This document shows positions 11,524 to 21,990 of a stretch of DNA of 64,000 nucleotides, piece by piece. The DNA lies in the NCBI GenBank assembly GCA_030867875.1, contig JAOWCC010000577.1:5410660-5474659 (forward strand). Reading direction: 5' to 3'. Below the pieces are notes generated by a model, which did no database searches, was not told the DNA's origin, and worked only from the letters and a program-made list of their open reading frames with translations. Source of the stretch: Actinernus sp. WN-2022 (taxonomy: Eukaryota > Cnidaria > Anthozoa > Actiniaria > Actinernidae). Position numbers and translations under genes: made by a program. Positions within the stretch are counted from its first letter, which is position 1, and each line of letters opens with the position of its first letter.

Positions 11524-11579
11524 TTCATACAGGAGTACCCTGATATCTGCTTGTTGAGTAAAACATCTCCTAAGATTAC
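11524..11579 (-). CDS. FANCI: FANCI exon (LRRCFTQQADIRVLLYE)
   Basis: A 56-base exon with acceptor CTGTTTGCAG and donor GTACGT. With the carried base it encodes GNLRRCFTQQADIRVLLYE, matching human SLRRCLSQQADVRLMLYE. It ends in phase 0. Confidence 0.95.
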
Positions 11580-11784
11580 CTGCAAACAGAACAATACAGC
11601 CAACTGTTAAAACGACACTATTATTAACATTCCACGATAACGTATATACAAATATACACAAACTCGTATACAAATCATGTAATTTTCGATTAATTACCAG
11701 CGGAATTATTCATATACGAATCTTGTAATTTTCGATTAATCACCAGAGGAATTCAGTTAACCATCACAAAAAAACAATCACGTA

Positions 11785-12034
11785 CTGTTTAGTGTTCACT
11801 GGCTGAGTTGCTGGACACCGTTAAACCTGGGTTACATTCTCTCTGTTTAGTGTTCACTGGCTGAGTTGCTGGACGCCATTAGCGTTAAACCTGGGTTACA
11901 TTCTCTCTGTTTAGTGTTCACTGGCTGAGTTGCTGGACGCCATTGGCGTTAAACCTGGGTTACATTCTCTCTGTTTAATGTTCACTGACTGAGTTGCTGG
12001 ACACCATTAGCGTTAAACGTGGGTTAAATTCTCT
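11785..12034 (-). repeat. 64-bp tandem repeat seeded by FANCI SQ-exon sequence, 4 copies
   Basis: Copies start at 11785 (58 bases, 6-base deletion), 11843, 11907 and 11971. Each contains CTGGCTGAGTTGCTGGACGCC or a close variant. The FANCI exon (12324-12450) has the same string with one extra base at 12413-12430, in the same orientation. That segment encodes the A-S-S-Q-L-S-Q part of the SQ cluster. It lies in the intron immediately after the exon. Confidence 0.85.
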
Positions 12035-12323
12035 CGAGGATGTTGGTTCTCTTGGTAACATGTTTATTTCTCCAGTCGAGAACGCCTACTCATTCCTCGT
12101 CGAGCTTCAAGGTTTTTGTCCAAATTCAGTACTCCATGGGATAGCAAGTCAAAACACTTATTTCTGAAGCGGCTTAATCGGGTTTTTGTTAACTGGTCCC
12201 TGTTTTCCACATTCTTTTAAATGAAGCATTCAAGATGTAGTACTAGAGGATTAAGATCAATGGATTGCTTTGAACTGGTGGTACACTCGTGAGCACGACG
12301 AGACAATTGACTACAGAACTCAC

Positions 12324-12450
12324 CAAGGATTTCAAGACAGAGCGCTTCATTCCCCACCCCTCCTCTGATGTGAACATCCACTTGTACTTGGCTGGAATGT
12401 GAGAATGTCTGGCTGAGTTGACTGGACGCCGTGATACCTCCACCGAGTAC
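12324..12450 (-). CDS. FANCI: FANCI exon with the SQ phosphorylation cluster (around human 549-590)
   Basis: A 127-base exon with acceptor CACTGTAAAG and donor GTGAGT. The peptide starts VLGGGITASSQLSQTFSHSS and continues QVQVDVH, then GNEALCLEIL. It aligns with the human segment holding S556, S559 and S565, the ATR-targeted SQ serines; all three SQ dipeptides are conserved here. The one leftover base joins GT of the next exon to make Gly. A 22 of 23 base match to part of this exon is found four times in the next intron (11785-12034). Confidence 0.94.
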
Positions 12451-12559
12451 CTTTACAGTGACATATGTGAACAAGAGCAAAGCTAGTTGACTTTTACAAT
12501 TCAATTTTGAAAACAAAACAATAACAGGATATCCTAAAAGTTATTCATTTGAATAGGGC

Positions 12560-12900
12560 AAATTCTTTATGGATATATTCAAATGCGCTTCACAAGGCTA
12601 TTTTTGTGATACGGACTGCTATTGTGGCGCAATGTGCTGCCGTGCAGTTTACAATCGCAAGTGATTGTTAGTACCTTAGAATACCAGGCAGTTGTATCGG
12701 GAGACAATCCCTGCTATTTCACGAAATAACACAACAGGTTCTTTCACGTCCCCCTCGTAGAAGAGGAAGGAGACAAGGACAACGACTTATACGTCCCTGC
12801 CCAAGGACGCGGACGGGATTCGAATCTCTGACCTCCGCACTCTAGACTGTGCTCTATTAACTGAGCTAACCAGTGAAGCGTTACAAAAAGAACATTTCCA
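12560..12900 (-). mobile_element. tRNA-headed SINE, minus strand
   Basis: Reverse complement near 12805-12880 reads GGTTAGCTCAGTTAATAGAG (A box) and GGTCAGAGATTCGAATCCC (B box), a near-complete tRNA body. Flanking sequence lacks ORFs. Confidence 0.65.
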
Positions 12901-12935
12901 GGACCCTGAACTCTGAGATTTCATGAACGAAAAAA

Positions 12936-13042
12936 GTAACGACCACTATTGTATGCCATGTTATATACATTCACCTAACATGTCTATAAAGTAACAACCC
13001 CTATTGTATGCCATGTTATATACATTCACCTAACATGTCTAC
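12936..13042 (+). repeat. 56-bp direct duplication
   Basis: Two copies of a unit containing TTGTATGCCATGTTATATAC and ATTCACCTAACATGTCTA. Confidence 0.85.
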
Positions 13043-13146
13043 AAAATTCAAGGAGTTTTCCATGAGTAGATGGAGAAAAAAGAATTTTCCAAGGCCCTGG
13101 AAGAAAAAGTTAAAATCCAGGAATTTTCAGGAATTCCAGGAGTAGT

Positions 13147-15180
13147 GGGAACCCTGTGTCTTCCACATACTGTGACAATCCAGTAAATACATTCAGCCTT
13201 ATTAGTATTACCAGCACCAGGAGCAACTGCAGTCCTGCATGTGTCTTCCACATACTGTGACAATCCTGTAAATACATTCAGCCTTATTAGTATTACCAGC
13301 ACCAGGAGCAACTGCAGTCCTGTGTCTTCCACATACTGTGATAATCCAGTAAATACATTCAGCCTTATTAGTATTACCAGCACCAGGAGCAACTGCAGTC
13401 CTGTGTCTTCCACATACTGTGACAATCCAGTAAATACATTCAGCCTTATTAGTATTACCAGCACCAGGAGCAACTGCAGTCCTGTGTCTTCCACATACTG
13501 TGACAATCCAGTAAATACATTCAGCCTTATTAGTATTACCAGCACCAGGAGCAACTGCAGTCCTGTGTCTTCCACATACTGTGACAATCCAGTAAATACA
13601 TTCAGCCTTATTAGTATTACCAGCACCAGGAGCAACTGCAGTCCTGTGTCTTCCACATACTGTGATAATCCAGTAAATACATTCAGCCTTATTAGTATTA
13701 CCAGCACCAGGAGCAACTGCAGTCCTGTGTCTTCCACATACTGTGACAATCCAGTAAATACATTCAGCCTTATTAGTATTACCAGCACCAGGAGCAACTG
13801 CAGTCCTGTGTCTTCCACATACTGTGACAATCCAGTAAATACATTCAGCCTTATTAGTATTACCAGCACCAGGAGCAACTGCAGTCCTGTGTCTTCCACA
13901 TACGGTGACAATCCAGTAAATACATTCAGCCTTATTAGTATTACCAGCACCAGGAGCAACTGCAGTCCTGTGTCTTCCACATACTGTGACAATCCAGTAA
14001 ATACATTCAGCCTTATTAGTATTACCAGCACCAGGAGCAACTGCAGTCCTGTGTCTTCCACATACTGTGACAATCCAGTAAATACATTCAGCCTTATTAG
14101 TATTACCAGCACCAGGATCAACTGCAGTCCTGTGTCTTCCACATACTGTGACAATCCAGTAAATACATTCAGCCTTATTAGTATTACCAGCACCAGGATC
14201 AACTGCAGTCCTGTGTCTTCCACATACGGTGACAATCCAGTACATACATTCAGCCTTATTAGTATTACCAGCACCAGGATCAACTGCAGTCCTGTGTCTT
14301 CCACATACTGTGACAATCCAGTAAATACATTCAGCCTTATTAGTATTACCAGCACCAGGAGCAACTGCAGTCCTGTGTCTTCCACATACTGTGACAATCC
14401 AGTAAATACATTCAGCCTTATTAGTATTACCAGCACCAGGAGCAACTGCAGTCCTGTGTCTTCCACATACTGTGACAATCCAGTAAATACATTCAGCCTT
14501 ATTAGTATTACCAGCACCAGGAGCAACTGCAGTCCTGTGTCTTCCACATACTGTGACAATCCAGTAAATACATTCAGCCTTATTAGTATTACCAGCACCA
14601 GGAGCAACTGCAGTCCTGTGTCTTCCACATACTGTGACAATCCAGTAAATACATTCAGCCTTATTAGTATTACCAGCACCAGGAGCAACTGCAGTCCTGT
14701 GTCTTCCACATACTGTGACAATCCAGTAAATACATTCAGCTTTATTAGTATTACCAGCACCAGGAGCAACTGCAGTCCTGTGTCTTCCACATACTGTGAC
14801 AATCCAGTAAATACATTCAGCCTTATTAGTATTACCAGCACCAGGAGCAACTGCAGTCCTGTGTCTTCCACATACTGTGACAATCCAGTAAATACATTCA
14901 GCCTTATTAGTATTACCAGCACCAGGAGCAACTGCAGTCCTGTGTCTTCCACATACTGTGACAATCCAGTAAATACATTCAGCCTTATTAGTATTACCAG
15001 CACCAGGAGCAACTGCAGTCCTGTGTCTTCCACATACTGTGACAATCCAGTAAATACATTCAGCCTTATTAGTATTACCAGCACCAGGAGCAACTGCAGT
15101 CCTGTGTCTTCCACATACTGTGACAATCCAGTAAATACATTCAGCCTTATTAGTATTACAAGCACCAGGAGCAACTGCAG
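13147..15180. repeat. 81-bp minisatellite, about 25 copies, in a FANCI intron
   Basis: Period exactly 81 (for example TGTGTCTTCC at 13321 and 13402). Copies differ by rare substitutions (CTGTGAC/CGGTGAC, GGAGCAA/GGATCAA, one CATG insertion near 13237). Since 81 is divisible by three and the unit lacks stops in several frames, long ORFs of over 650 codons exist on both strands. These are by-products. On the minus strand each unit holds an acceptor-like ATTGTCACAG and a donor-like CTG|GTAATA. It lies between FANCI exons 15555-15615 and 12324-12450. Confidence 0.95.
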
Positions 15181-15554
15181 AATGTCCTGCCACTCCACTC
15201 GTTATTCAAATTACCGCGCACAGTTTTTATGAATAACGAGGGATGCATTTGGAAAAGTGGTAGGTTATTCTGTAGTTGTGTTCAATATCAAGCTTGTGGC
15301 TGTCCAGCAAGCGAGAGGAAGAATATAAATGATTCGGTAGTTATATACCTATCATAATATGAATATTAAACATATACAAGAGAAAAGGAACTAATGAACT
15401 ATCACGTCAGTGATAAACAAATAGCAACGTGCCGTAATGAATACGCGATTACTGAGTAAGTACCAAGTAAGTACTAACTTAAGGTTTCAAGCCATACCAG
15501 GATGAGTTGACTGAGTGATTTTTCAGGAAAAGGCCACTTTATCGATTAACTTAC

Positions 15555-15615
15555 CTTGAAATGTTTGAGAATTTGTAGAAATCCAGTCGCAGCAATCTTA
15601 CGTGCGTCGAGTTGT
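15555..15615 (-). CDS. FANCI: FANCI exon (around human 528-548)
   Basis: A 61-base exon with acceptor GTTTACACAG and donor GTAAGT. With two carried bases it encodes RQLDARKIAATGFLQILKHF then K, matching human [20 protein letters not shown] then K. It ends in phase 0. The 81-bp minisatellite starts about 370 bases downstream in its intron. Confidence 0.95.
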
Positions 15616-15841
15616 CTGTGTAAACACATGAAGAAAATTAGATGGTTTTGTGAGAGTACCATGAAATGAGACCTGAGTTAGCTAAGAGAGACCTTGAGAG
15701 AATAAAACCAGCACATTGAATACCACACTCATAATCAAGTAATTACATCATTGTTTTGAAAAGGCCTCTAACATTTATTTTCTTATCAGAAATATCGATT
15801 ATACATCAAGTGAATAATTGAGTGTTGCGTCTATGAGTTAT

Positions 15842-16035
15842 ATAGGCTTCAAAAACTCATGAATAATTAATGAGCATTTTGTCCAATCAGATGAAGCAAA
15901 TCAGTCACGTGCATGCTCCTTTATACCTGATAAAATCTCATCATTCTAAAAGGCCCGTGGAGGGATTTGAATTCTGTCCCAGGGGGAAACGGAGTTAATG
16001 ATTGAGACAATGGAATTTCTATTGATGTTTCAGCT
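15842..16035. other. Intronic stretch, no gene seen
   Basis: AT-rich, without convincing splice-bordered coding sequence or repeat structure. Confidence 0.4.
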
Positions 16036-16126
16036 TTCTCATTGAATTGCTAATTAGGATGAACGTTTTATATAAAGAATACTAATGAACATGAAATTTT
16101 ATATAAAGTTTCATCCTAATTAAGAA
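16036..16126. repeat. Inverted repeat
   Basis: GAATTGCTAATTAGGATGAA near the left end pairs with TTCATCCTAATTAAGAATTC at the right; TTTATATAAAG is also in both arms. Confidence 0.7.
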
Positions 16127-16355
16127 TTCACTGATAAAGACCCAAAGATAGCAAAAAGTACACGGAACATAAGGTACCTAGATAATAAATTTTGCACTAA
16201 ATTTACTAATATCAGCAGACTACCGAGATACACAGATAATATTTTTTAAATGAAGTTATCCAACTACCATTACTTGTTTACCGAGCCACTGTTTAGTTCC
16301 AAATATTAAACCAAACTCAAAGCCGTAAAATAATAAAAACGTGCATTAAACTTAC

Positions 16356-16480
16356 ATATTTTGTGCCGGAGTCAAAAATTTAGAGTTTGCCGTCATGTCA
16401 GTCACATCGCTTTCCAAGTCTTGAACTTTATCGAGATAAACCACGACACCAAATCCTTCAAGTGCAGGTTCTTCTTGCAT
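16356..16480 (-). CDS. Candidate first coding exon of unrecognised protein, phase-compatible with FANCI
   Basis: On the minus strand an ATG at 16480 opens 41 codons (MQEEPALEGFGVVVYLDKVQ, then DLESDVTDMTANSKFLTPAQ) that end at a consensus donor AT|GTAAGT. The composition looks like real protein, but I do not recognise the family. The next minus-strand exon found is FANCI 15555-15615. The two leftover bases (AT) plus its first base give ATA, so splicing to it would be in frame. It may be an alternative FANCI promoter and first exon, the first exon of a nested gene whose other exons I missed, or chance. Confidence 0.45.
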
Positions 16481-16681
16481 TGCGAAACGCCGCTTCAAAC
16501 AACATAGTATGGTAATTTCTTCATGTCATTCCCTTGAGATGTTCGTAATTGCAGGCGGTGATTACTCGAATATTTTGCATGGTGTTGTGAATACAAAGGT
16601 TCAATGGTTCATTAAGTAACCATTCCCTTGAGATGTGCGTCTTTCTTTCATTGCATTCTTAAAGCGTTTTTGAAGCCGTTT

Positions 16682-16781
16682 AAAACACTCACAGCACGTG
16701 TTTTATCAAGTCTAAAAATTCTCGGGCTTCGCCCTAGAATTTTTAAACTTGATAAAACACTGCTGTTCGTGTTTTAAACAG
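16682..16781. repeat. Palindromic element
   Basis: GTGTTTTATCAAGTCTAAAAATTCT pairs with the complement AGAATTTTTAAACTTGATAAAACAC around CGGGCTTCGCCC. Confidence 0.75.
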
Positions 16782-17504
16782 TGCTTATGCACTTATCTAG
16801 GTGTGGATTTGGTTTCAAAAAGTTCCCAATGTAAGAAAACCCCCACCCCCCTTGGACACTTTATGCAGTCAAATGGGACCAAATCCCCACTTCTATAACA
16901 ATTTTCTTTCTTGCCTGATGTATTTTCATAGCACTAAAACTAAAGAGAATATGCTATCTGCGGCTTGATTGTTGAAAGTTCTCATGTTTAATGAAGCACA
17001 ATACAAAATACTGGTGTGGATGTACCCGTAGCCTGCGAGCAGTGTGGATGGGGTTCAACTAGTTTGCTTGCAGGTGGGGCAGAACTCACTTCCCCTCAGG
17101 CTGCTCTCCCTCCGGTAGTCTAACACGCTGAAAGACACCACTCTCTTTGGCATCCTGGATTGTCACATGTAATCATTGCACTTACTTCATCTGGTGTCCG
17201 GCACAAACATTACAGCTGGAATTTTTGAGCGAGCCACCCTGGAACTTTGATGGTCCAGTTGCTGAATACAAAAATACTGTATTTCTTCATGGTATATGGC
17301 TTTTTGTACAGAAACGAAAGAAAAAACCGGTTAAAATCTTACCTGACGAACGCCACCACAGATGAACTGGGCTCCACTCAAATCCCCACCCCACCCCTCC
17401 CACGAACTTTAAATGTACATGTACTTGAAGCAAGGGGGGGGGGGGGGGGGGGGTTAAGGATTTTAATTGATAATGCATTATATATTTTGTCTATAAAATG
17501 ATTG

Positions 17505-17692
17505 AAAAGCTACCCTGGATGCCAGAGGTTCTACTGCCCTCTATAGCGCGAAAGGCGCGCATCGAGGAGCGAAGCGACGAGACTGCGAGAGAACAGGTTC
17601 TCCCAGCCTTCTCGTCGATTCGCTCCTTCCCGCCTAAACTTCGACTTAGAGAGGGCAGTAGAACCTCTGGCACCCAGGGTATTGAAAAGCTG
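17505..17692. repeat. MITE with CCCTGG ends
   Basis: Terminal inverted repeats of about 30 bases: CCCTGGATGCCAGAGGTTCT / AGAACCTCTGGCACCCAGGG. Each is flanked by TTGAAAAGCT, a possible target duplication (17498-17508 and 17683-17692). Confidence 0.8.
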
Positions 17693-17739
17693 GCGCGTTG
17701 AAAAATTCTACATCCGATCGGAAAATAATAAATTATAAT

Positions 17740-18660
17740 GACCTTGTAATTGTATCGAAATCACTAACAGGCTATAAAACAATATCCACAACTTAATGGA
17801 TTTATATAGCCAAGCCAATAGCCTACAAATAAATGAAAGACTAAAATATTAATATTTAACCCGAACGGAAGGAAAAAATAAAAAAATCACTATTGCTTTT
17901 ACGCAAATAATTCTCTTATGGAAAATGTTACCTGATATAAATACTTAGGTGTAAAGTTGAACAAACTAGGAACAAACTAGGAACTAAACAAGTCGCACTC
18001 AAAGCCTTTTACTCATTACGCAAAACATAGTTAATAGAGTGGAATGGTTAGGAAACCCAGCGACCTACTTTGTTATAGGTCTTTGTTAGCTTTTTTCAAC
18101 CTTGAACATGCACAAAAGACAATAGAAATTCCAATGTGTTAATCATTCAGCCAATAGAAACGCGTGAGTTCAGTCGTTGAGGGGACGCTAATGAACTATA
18201 ACCGTGCACAATCTTTTGTCTTACCCCTTCCAACATAAATCGCAGCGCCTTTGTTAGCCCCTTTGAAGTTTGCCGGGTTTCCTAACCATTCCACTCTATT
18301 AACTATGCGCAAAAGGATGGGAACTCATTTTAGGACGGATGGATTACTTTCGATGCACCTCTTGGATACATTAATTAAGCAGATTCTTACATACTGAAGC
18401 GAATTCGGAAAATACAATGAACTCCGTGATCCCATTGAACAGCTGCACGTAAAATTTACAATTTTACAAACAACTTCTCGGTGTAACCAACAAAGCAATC
18501 AACAAGGCTTGCCGTGATTTCCCATTATTACTGAAACAAGAGCCCATCTGGGCTTTCACTCGGGCCACATGAGATTGAAGATGAAATTACACTTTCATTT
18601 GAAATCCTCTAGTAATAACCGAAGGGAAGAATTATTAGCTGAATTTAGCAGTCTTTAGGA
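17740..18660 (+). mobile_element. Decayed LINE fragment (reverse transcriptase C-terminal part), split by a MITE
   Basis: Broken frames read SQANSLQIN, NVT..YKYLGVKLN before 18030 and DTLIKQILTY, NELRDPIEQLHVKF after 18305. These are typical of the segment after the LINE palm domain. Several stops and frameshifts are present. The segment 18534-18608 recurs at 54592-54668. Confidence 0.6.
18029..18305. mobile_element. MITE nested in the LINE fragment
   Basis: Terminal inverted repeats GTTAATAGAGTGGAATGGTT and AACCATTCCACTCTATTAAC. Flanks are ATA/TAT-type bases, compatible with TA target preference. The LINE frame resumes on the other side. Confidence 0.85.
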
Positions 18661-18679
18661 GTGGCTGGTAGCGCGGTGA

Positions 18680-20320
18680 CATTCATTCTCTGCTCCCCTA
18701 GTATATATATATATATGTAATTTAATATTTTTGTTTTTCTCGTGTATGTAAATTAAAGAAGTTGACCTCTACTTTAATATTCATGTTACGCACGCTTATA
18801 GCAGAGCGCGGTAATTACGTCACAAGTCTAGACCCCCCGCTTTTCTTGTATCAACTTACAAGAATTGACTAGCACTTCAGTTCGTCCTCTGTCTATTCTA
18901 CCAGAAATGACTGCTTTCCTGGACCATATTTTGAAAGGGAACCTGATGATTATACTGTCGAACAGCTTAAACTTTGGCTGAAATACAGAGGATTGAAACA
19001 AAGCGACAAACGTTGATCTTGTCAAGCGAGTTTTGCATCTTCGCTGGCCAACCAACGAGACATGCTTACTATATAGACTGTCAAGCCCTATTTAAACTGT
19101 ATCCCAAACTCATCTTTTCCCATGCAATATCGTTGTAAGACTTCACCTAAACATTGAAAAGTTACAAAGGTCAGGTTTTCCTGTATTAAGGCAAAAACAA
19201 AAGAATGTAGCCGCATGCCGAGTGCAATCATCTTCTTCAATAAAACTCATCGGAGACCAAAGCTGTTATGGCTGGAAGAGCATATACATTAAAACTATGA
19301 ACTGATAGCATCCTAAAATTCGGCAATCTTGCTTATGTTGGTGTGCTCTTTCAAACCATTATGTTATTGTTTGCATTTATCGAGTTTTCAAATTTAATAC
19401 CTGCAGCTCCGAAAGAAATTAACTTCATTTGTGCTCAGAAAATAAATCAAAGCATTGTAGATGTAGGCTTTGCTTCCAAAATTTATTTAGAATCCACTGA
19501 TAAATTCAAGTAAACTTAATGGTTGAACAGTAGTTCCTTCTCATTGTTTACTGGTGGATACATAGTCAGGGTTTCAGTAATTTATAGCCACTTACGTTTC
19601 ATTGCCAGACCTAGTCTCGTTGTTCTGTGCTTTTAAGGTCTCTTGTACAAACATTTATCCAATGCTGACATTTCTCACTGAATTTGCTGTAAAGGTTTTG
19701 GAACAGAAAAGCTCCTCCTGTGAGTGATCAAAAAGGCCGAGAAAAGATGAGAAACCTGATCTACTGGCGATGTACTGAACGATGCTTCATTCTCCGAGAC
19801 ATATCTCTTTGAGCGCCGGCTTCACTCTTACATCTCCCCCAGCAACAATGCTTGGTATAGTCACCATTACTGATATGACTAGGAATCTTACTGAATTTTC
19901 TTACTGAATTTTTATCGAAAAAAATACGAATTCGGTCCTAATTTAGTCTGCTGTTCTGCAGGTTCAGAGTACTAATAGATGAGTGCCTCAAATTTATGTC
20001 TATATTTGTCCCATATTATAAGTTGTATCCTGTCCGCCTATGATGGAGCTATCACTGTATTTCTCTACTATTCTTTCTACCCTGCGGCTCTTTGATCGCG
20101 TCCATATCGGTATTTGTTGGACTAAAGATTATTAACTGAAATGCCCGTTTTGTTTATCTCTATTTAAAAGCTTTTACCCTCCTTCCCAAAACTGCAGTCT
20201 GCTCATTATATTACAGAACTATAAAGGGAACTGTTGGAAGCCTTTAATTTCTCGAACCAAAATCTCGGCCGTGAGAGGAATCTTGTTTACCGTGAGAGTC
20301 GGTCATCATATTATGTGCCG
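18680..20320. other. Intronic stretch, no gene recognised
   Basis: Mostly AT-rich non-coding sequence. A (TA)n tract lies at 18702-18714. No splice-bordered FANCI peptide or repeat family was recognised. Confidence 0.45.
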
Positions 20321-20329
20321 AGTGAGTGT

Positions 20330-20700
20330 TTATTACCTACGAAACGTACCTCCAACAAGAGCGCCAGTTGAAATATCCTGAGCCTGTTGAGAGTGTTGGA
20401 AGGCTTTCGCACGAGTGAACTTAAATAAAACATTAAACTGCTTACATTTGAGAGATGGGACTCCAAATTTGAGAGAAAATTCCTCGCGCCGTCGTCCATC
20501 TTGATTTACTGTATTTAATTATGTAAATACATTAACCTGGCGATTGTTGCGTGACCAGCACAGTGCAATCTGATTGGTTGGAATTTGACCTTTAACGCAT
20601 GCGCAGAACGCGTCTGACATGAAATAAAAATAATAAAAATAATAACGACTTGCATTTTTAAGACTCGGCGCTGCCACAGGCAGCCCGAGTAATAAAACCA
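20330..20700 (+). mobile_element. Partial copy of the 53938-57028 inverted-repeat element (right end)
   Basis: It contains AACAAGAGCGCCAGTTGAAA, TTAACCTGGCGATTGTTGCG and the terminal hairpin CTCGGCGCTGCCACAGGCAG CCCGAG. All are found in the same order at 56768-57028. Confidence 0.8.
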
Positions 20701-20763
20701 AAAGCAGTCACTTTTTGGGCCCGTATCTTAACACTAATTAACAATTAGACCCGCAGCCCGAAT

Positions 20764-21890
20764 TCTATGCAGATAAAAGTTTACATAATCTTGAACAGAC
20801 AATTAACAAACAGTTAAAACTTGTAAACACATGGCTGTGCTCAAACAAGCTCTCCTTAAACATCACTAAAACAAATTTTGTTTTATTTCATCCTCACCAG
20901 AAAAAAATTTATTGCCCAGTTAACCTGACCTTAAATAATAAACCCATTAAACAGGTTAAGTCAGTGAAATATCTAGGAGTACTCATTGATAGTAATCTAA
21001 ACTGGAAACCCTATGTAAATGAAATATGTAAAAAGGTAAACAGAAGCATTGCCGTTCTTTCTAAATTATGTTATTACCTAAATGTATACATACTTACTAA
21101 TTTGTATTATTCCCTTATATATCCTTACCTCATCTATGGTTTACTTGTCTGGGGGAATACATATCAGACTTCAACTCGTCCTTTATTTATTCTTCAGAAA
21201 AAGGCCCTTCGTATTATCACATTTTCTAAATATGATGCATATTCTAGCCCTTTGTTCAAAAAATTGCAAATTTTAAAACTAAACGACTTAGTCCTCTCTC
21301 ACACTGCTTTATTTATGTATCAATATCACGCAAATACACTCCCAACTGTTTTTAGAGATTTCTTTAAACCTCTCTGATATCCATCATTATAACACTCGCC
21401 TAGCATCCACTTCTTCTTATTATCTTCCTGCTATTCGAACAAATTATGGTCTATTTAATATTCGTTTTCAAGGTCCCAAAATATGGAATTCACTAGACAA
21501 AAACCTTAAATTCTTGACTAAATACAAATTCGAAAATTGTTTGAAAAAAATCTTATAAGTAAATATTGATCAAATATCTTTTCAATTTGCCTTTTCAATT
21601 TCAATTTAAAATATGTATTTTCAGCAGATTGTATTTTATTCGTTGTCCCTGTTATGTTTACGTGTGTCCGTTTCTTGTATTTATTATATAACAAATTATG
21701 TACATTGTTTTCGTTCTGACCGCCATATCAAATTGCAATCTGAACTTTGTTCCGGTGGCTCAGCTTAGTTTAGCTTTTTAGTTATTCTGAGCCTGCCAGT
21801 ACCAATTATTGAGCTTTTCATTTTTCCAGTAAACCTGTAACTATTATTAATTCCAGTACGAAATAAAAAAATAAAAAAATGTTGTTGTTG
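20764..21890 (+). mobile_element. 5'-truncated CR1/L2-type LINE
   Basis: The frame NTWLCSNKLSLNITKTNFVL then VKYLGVLIDSNLNW is the end of a non-LTR reverse transcriptase. An open stretch at 20964-21377 ends in a stop, and frame-shifted coding continues to about 21560. The 3' end is A-rich (ATAAAAAAATAAAAAAATG) near 21880. Confidence 0.8.
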
Positions 21891-21990
21891 CTGATGGAAA
21901 GATCCTCGTGAAAAATAATAATGTCATCTTCCACATACGAAGTGCCGTGGACCTGGTACGTGGACCGCAAAGGGCCTAGTATTATCCGTT

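Noticed and set aside
13147..15180. Regular repeats resembling a CRISPR array
   Set aside because: Units are contiguous and nearly identical, with no variable spacers, and the context is animal intronic DNA.
13048..15232. Very long ORFs on both strands (up to 716 codons)
   Set aside because: They are the 81-bp minisatellite read in frame; several frames on both strands are equally open and none has a recognisable domain.
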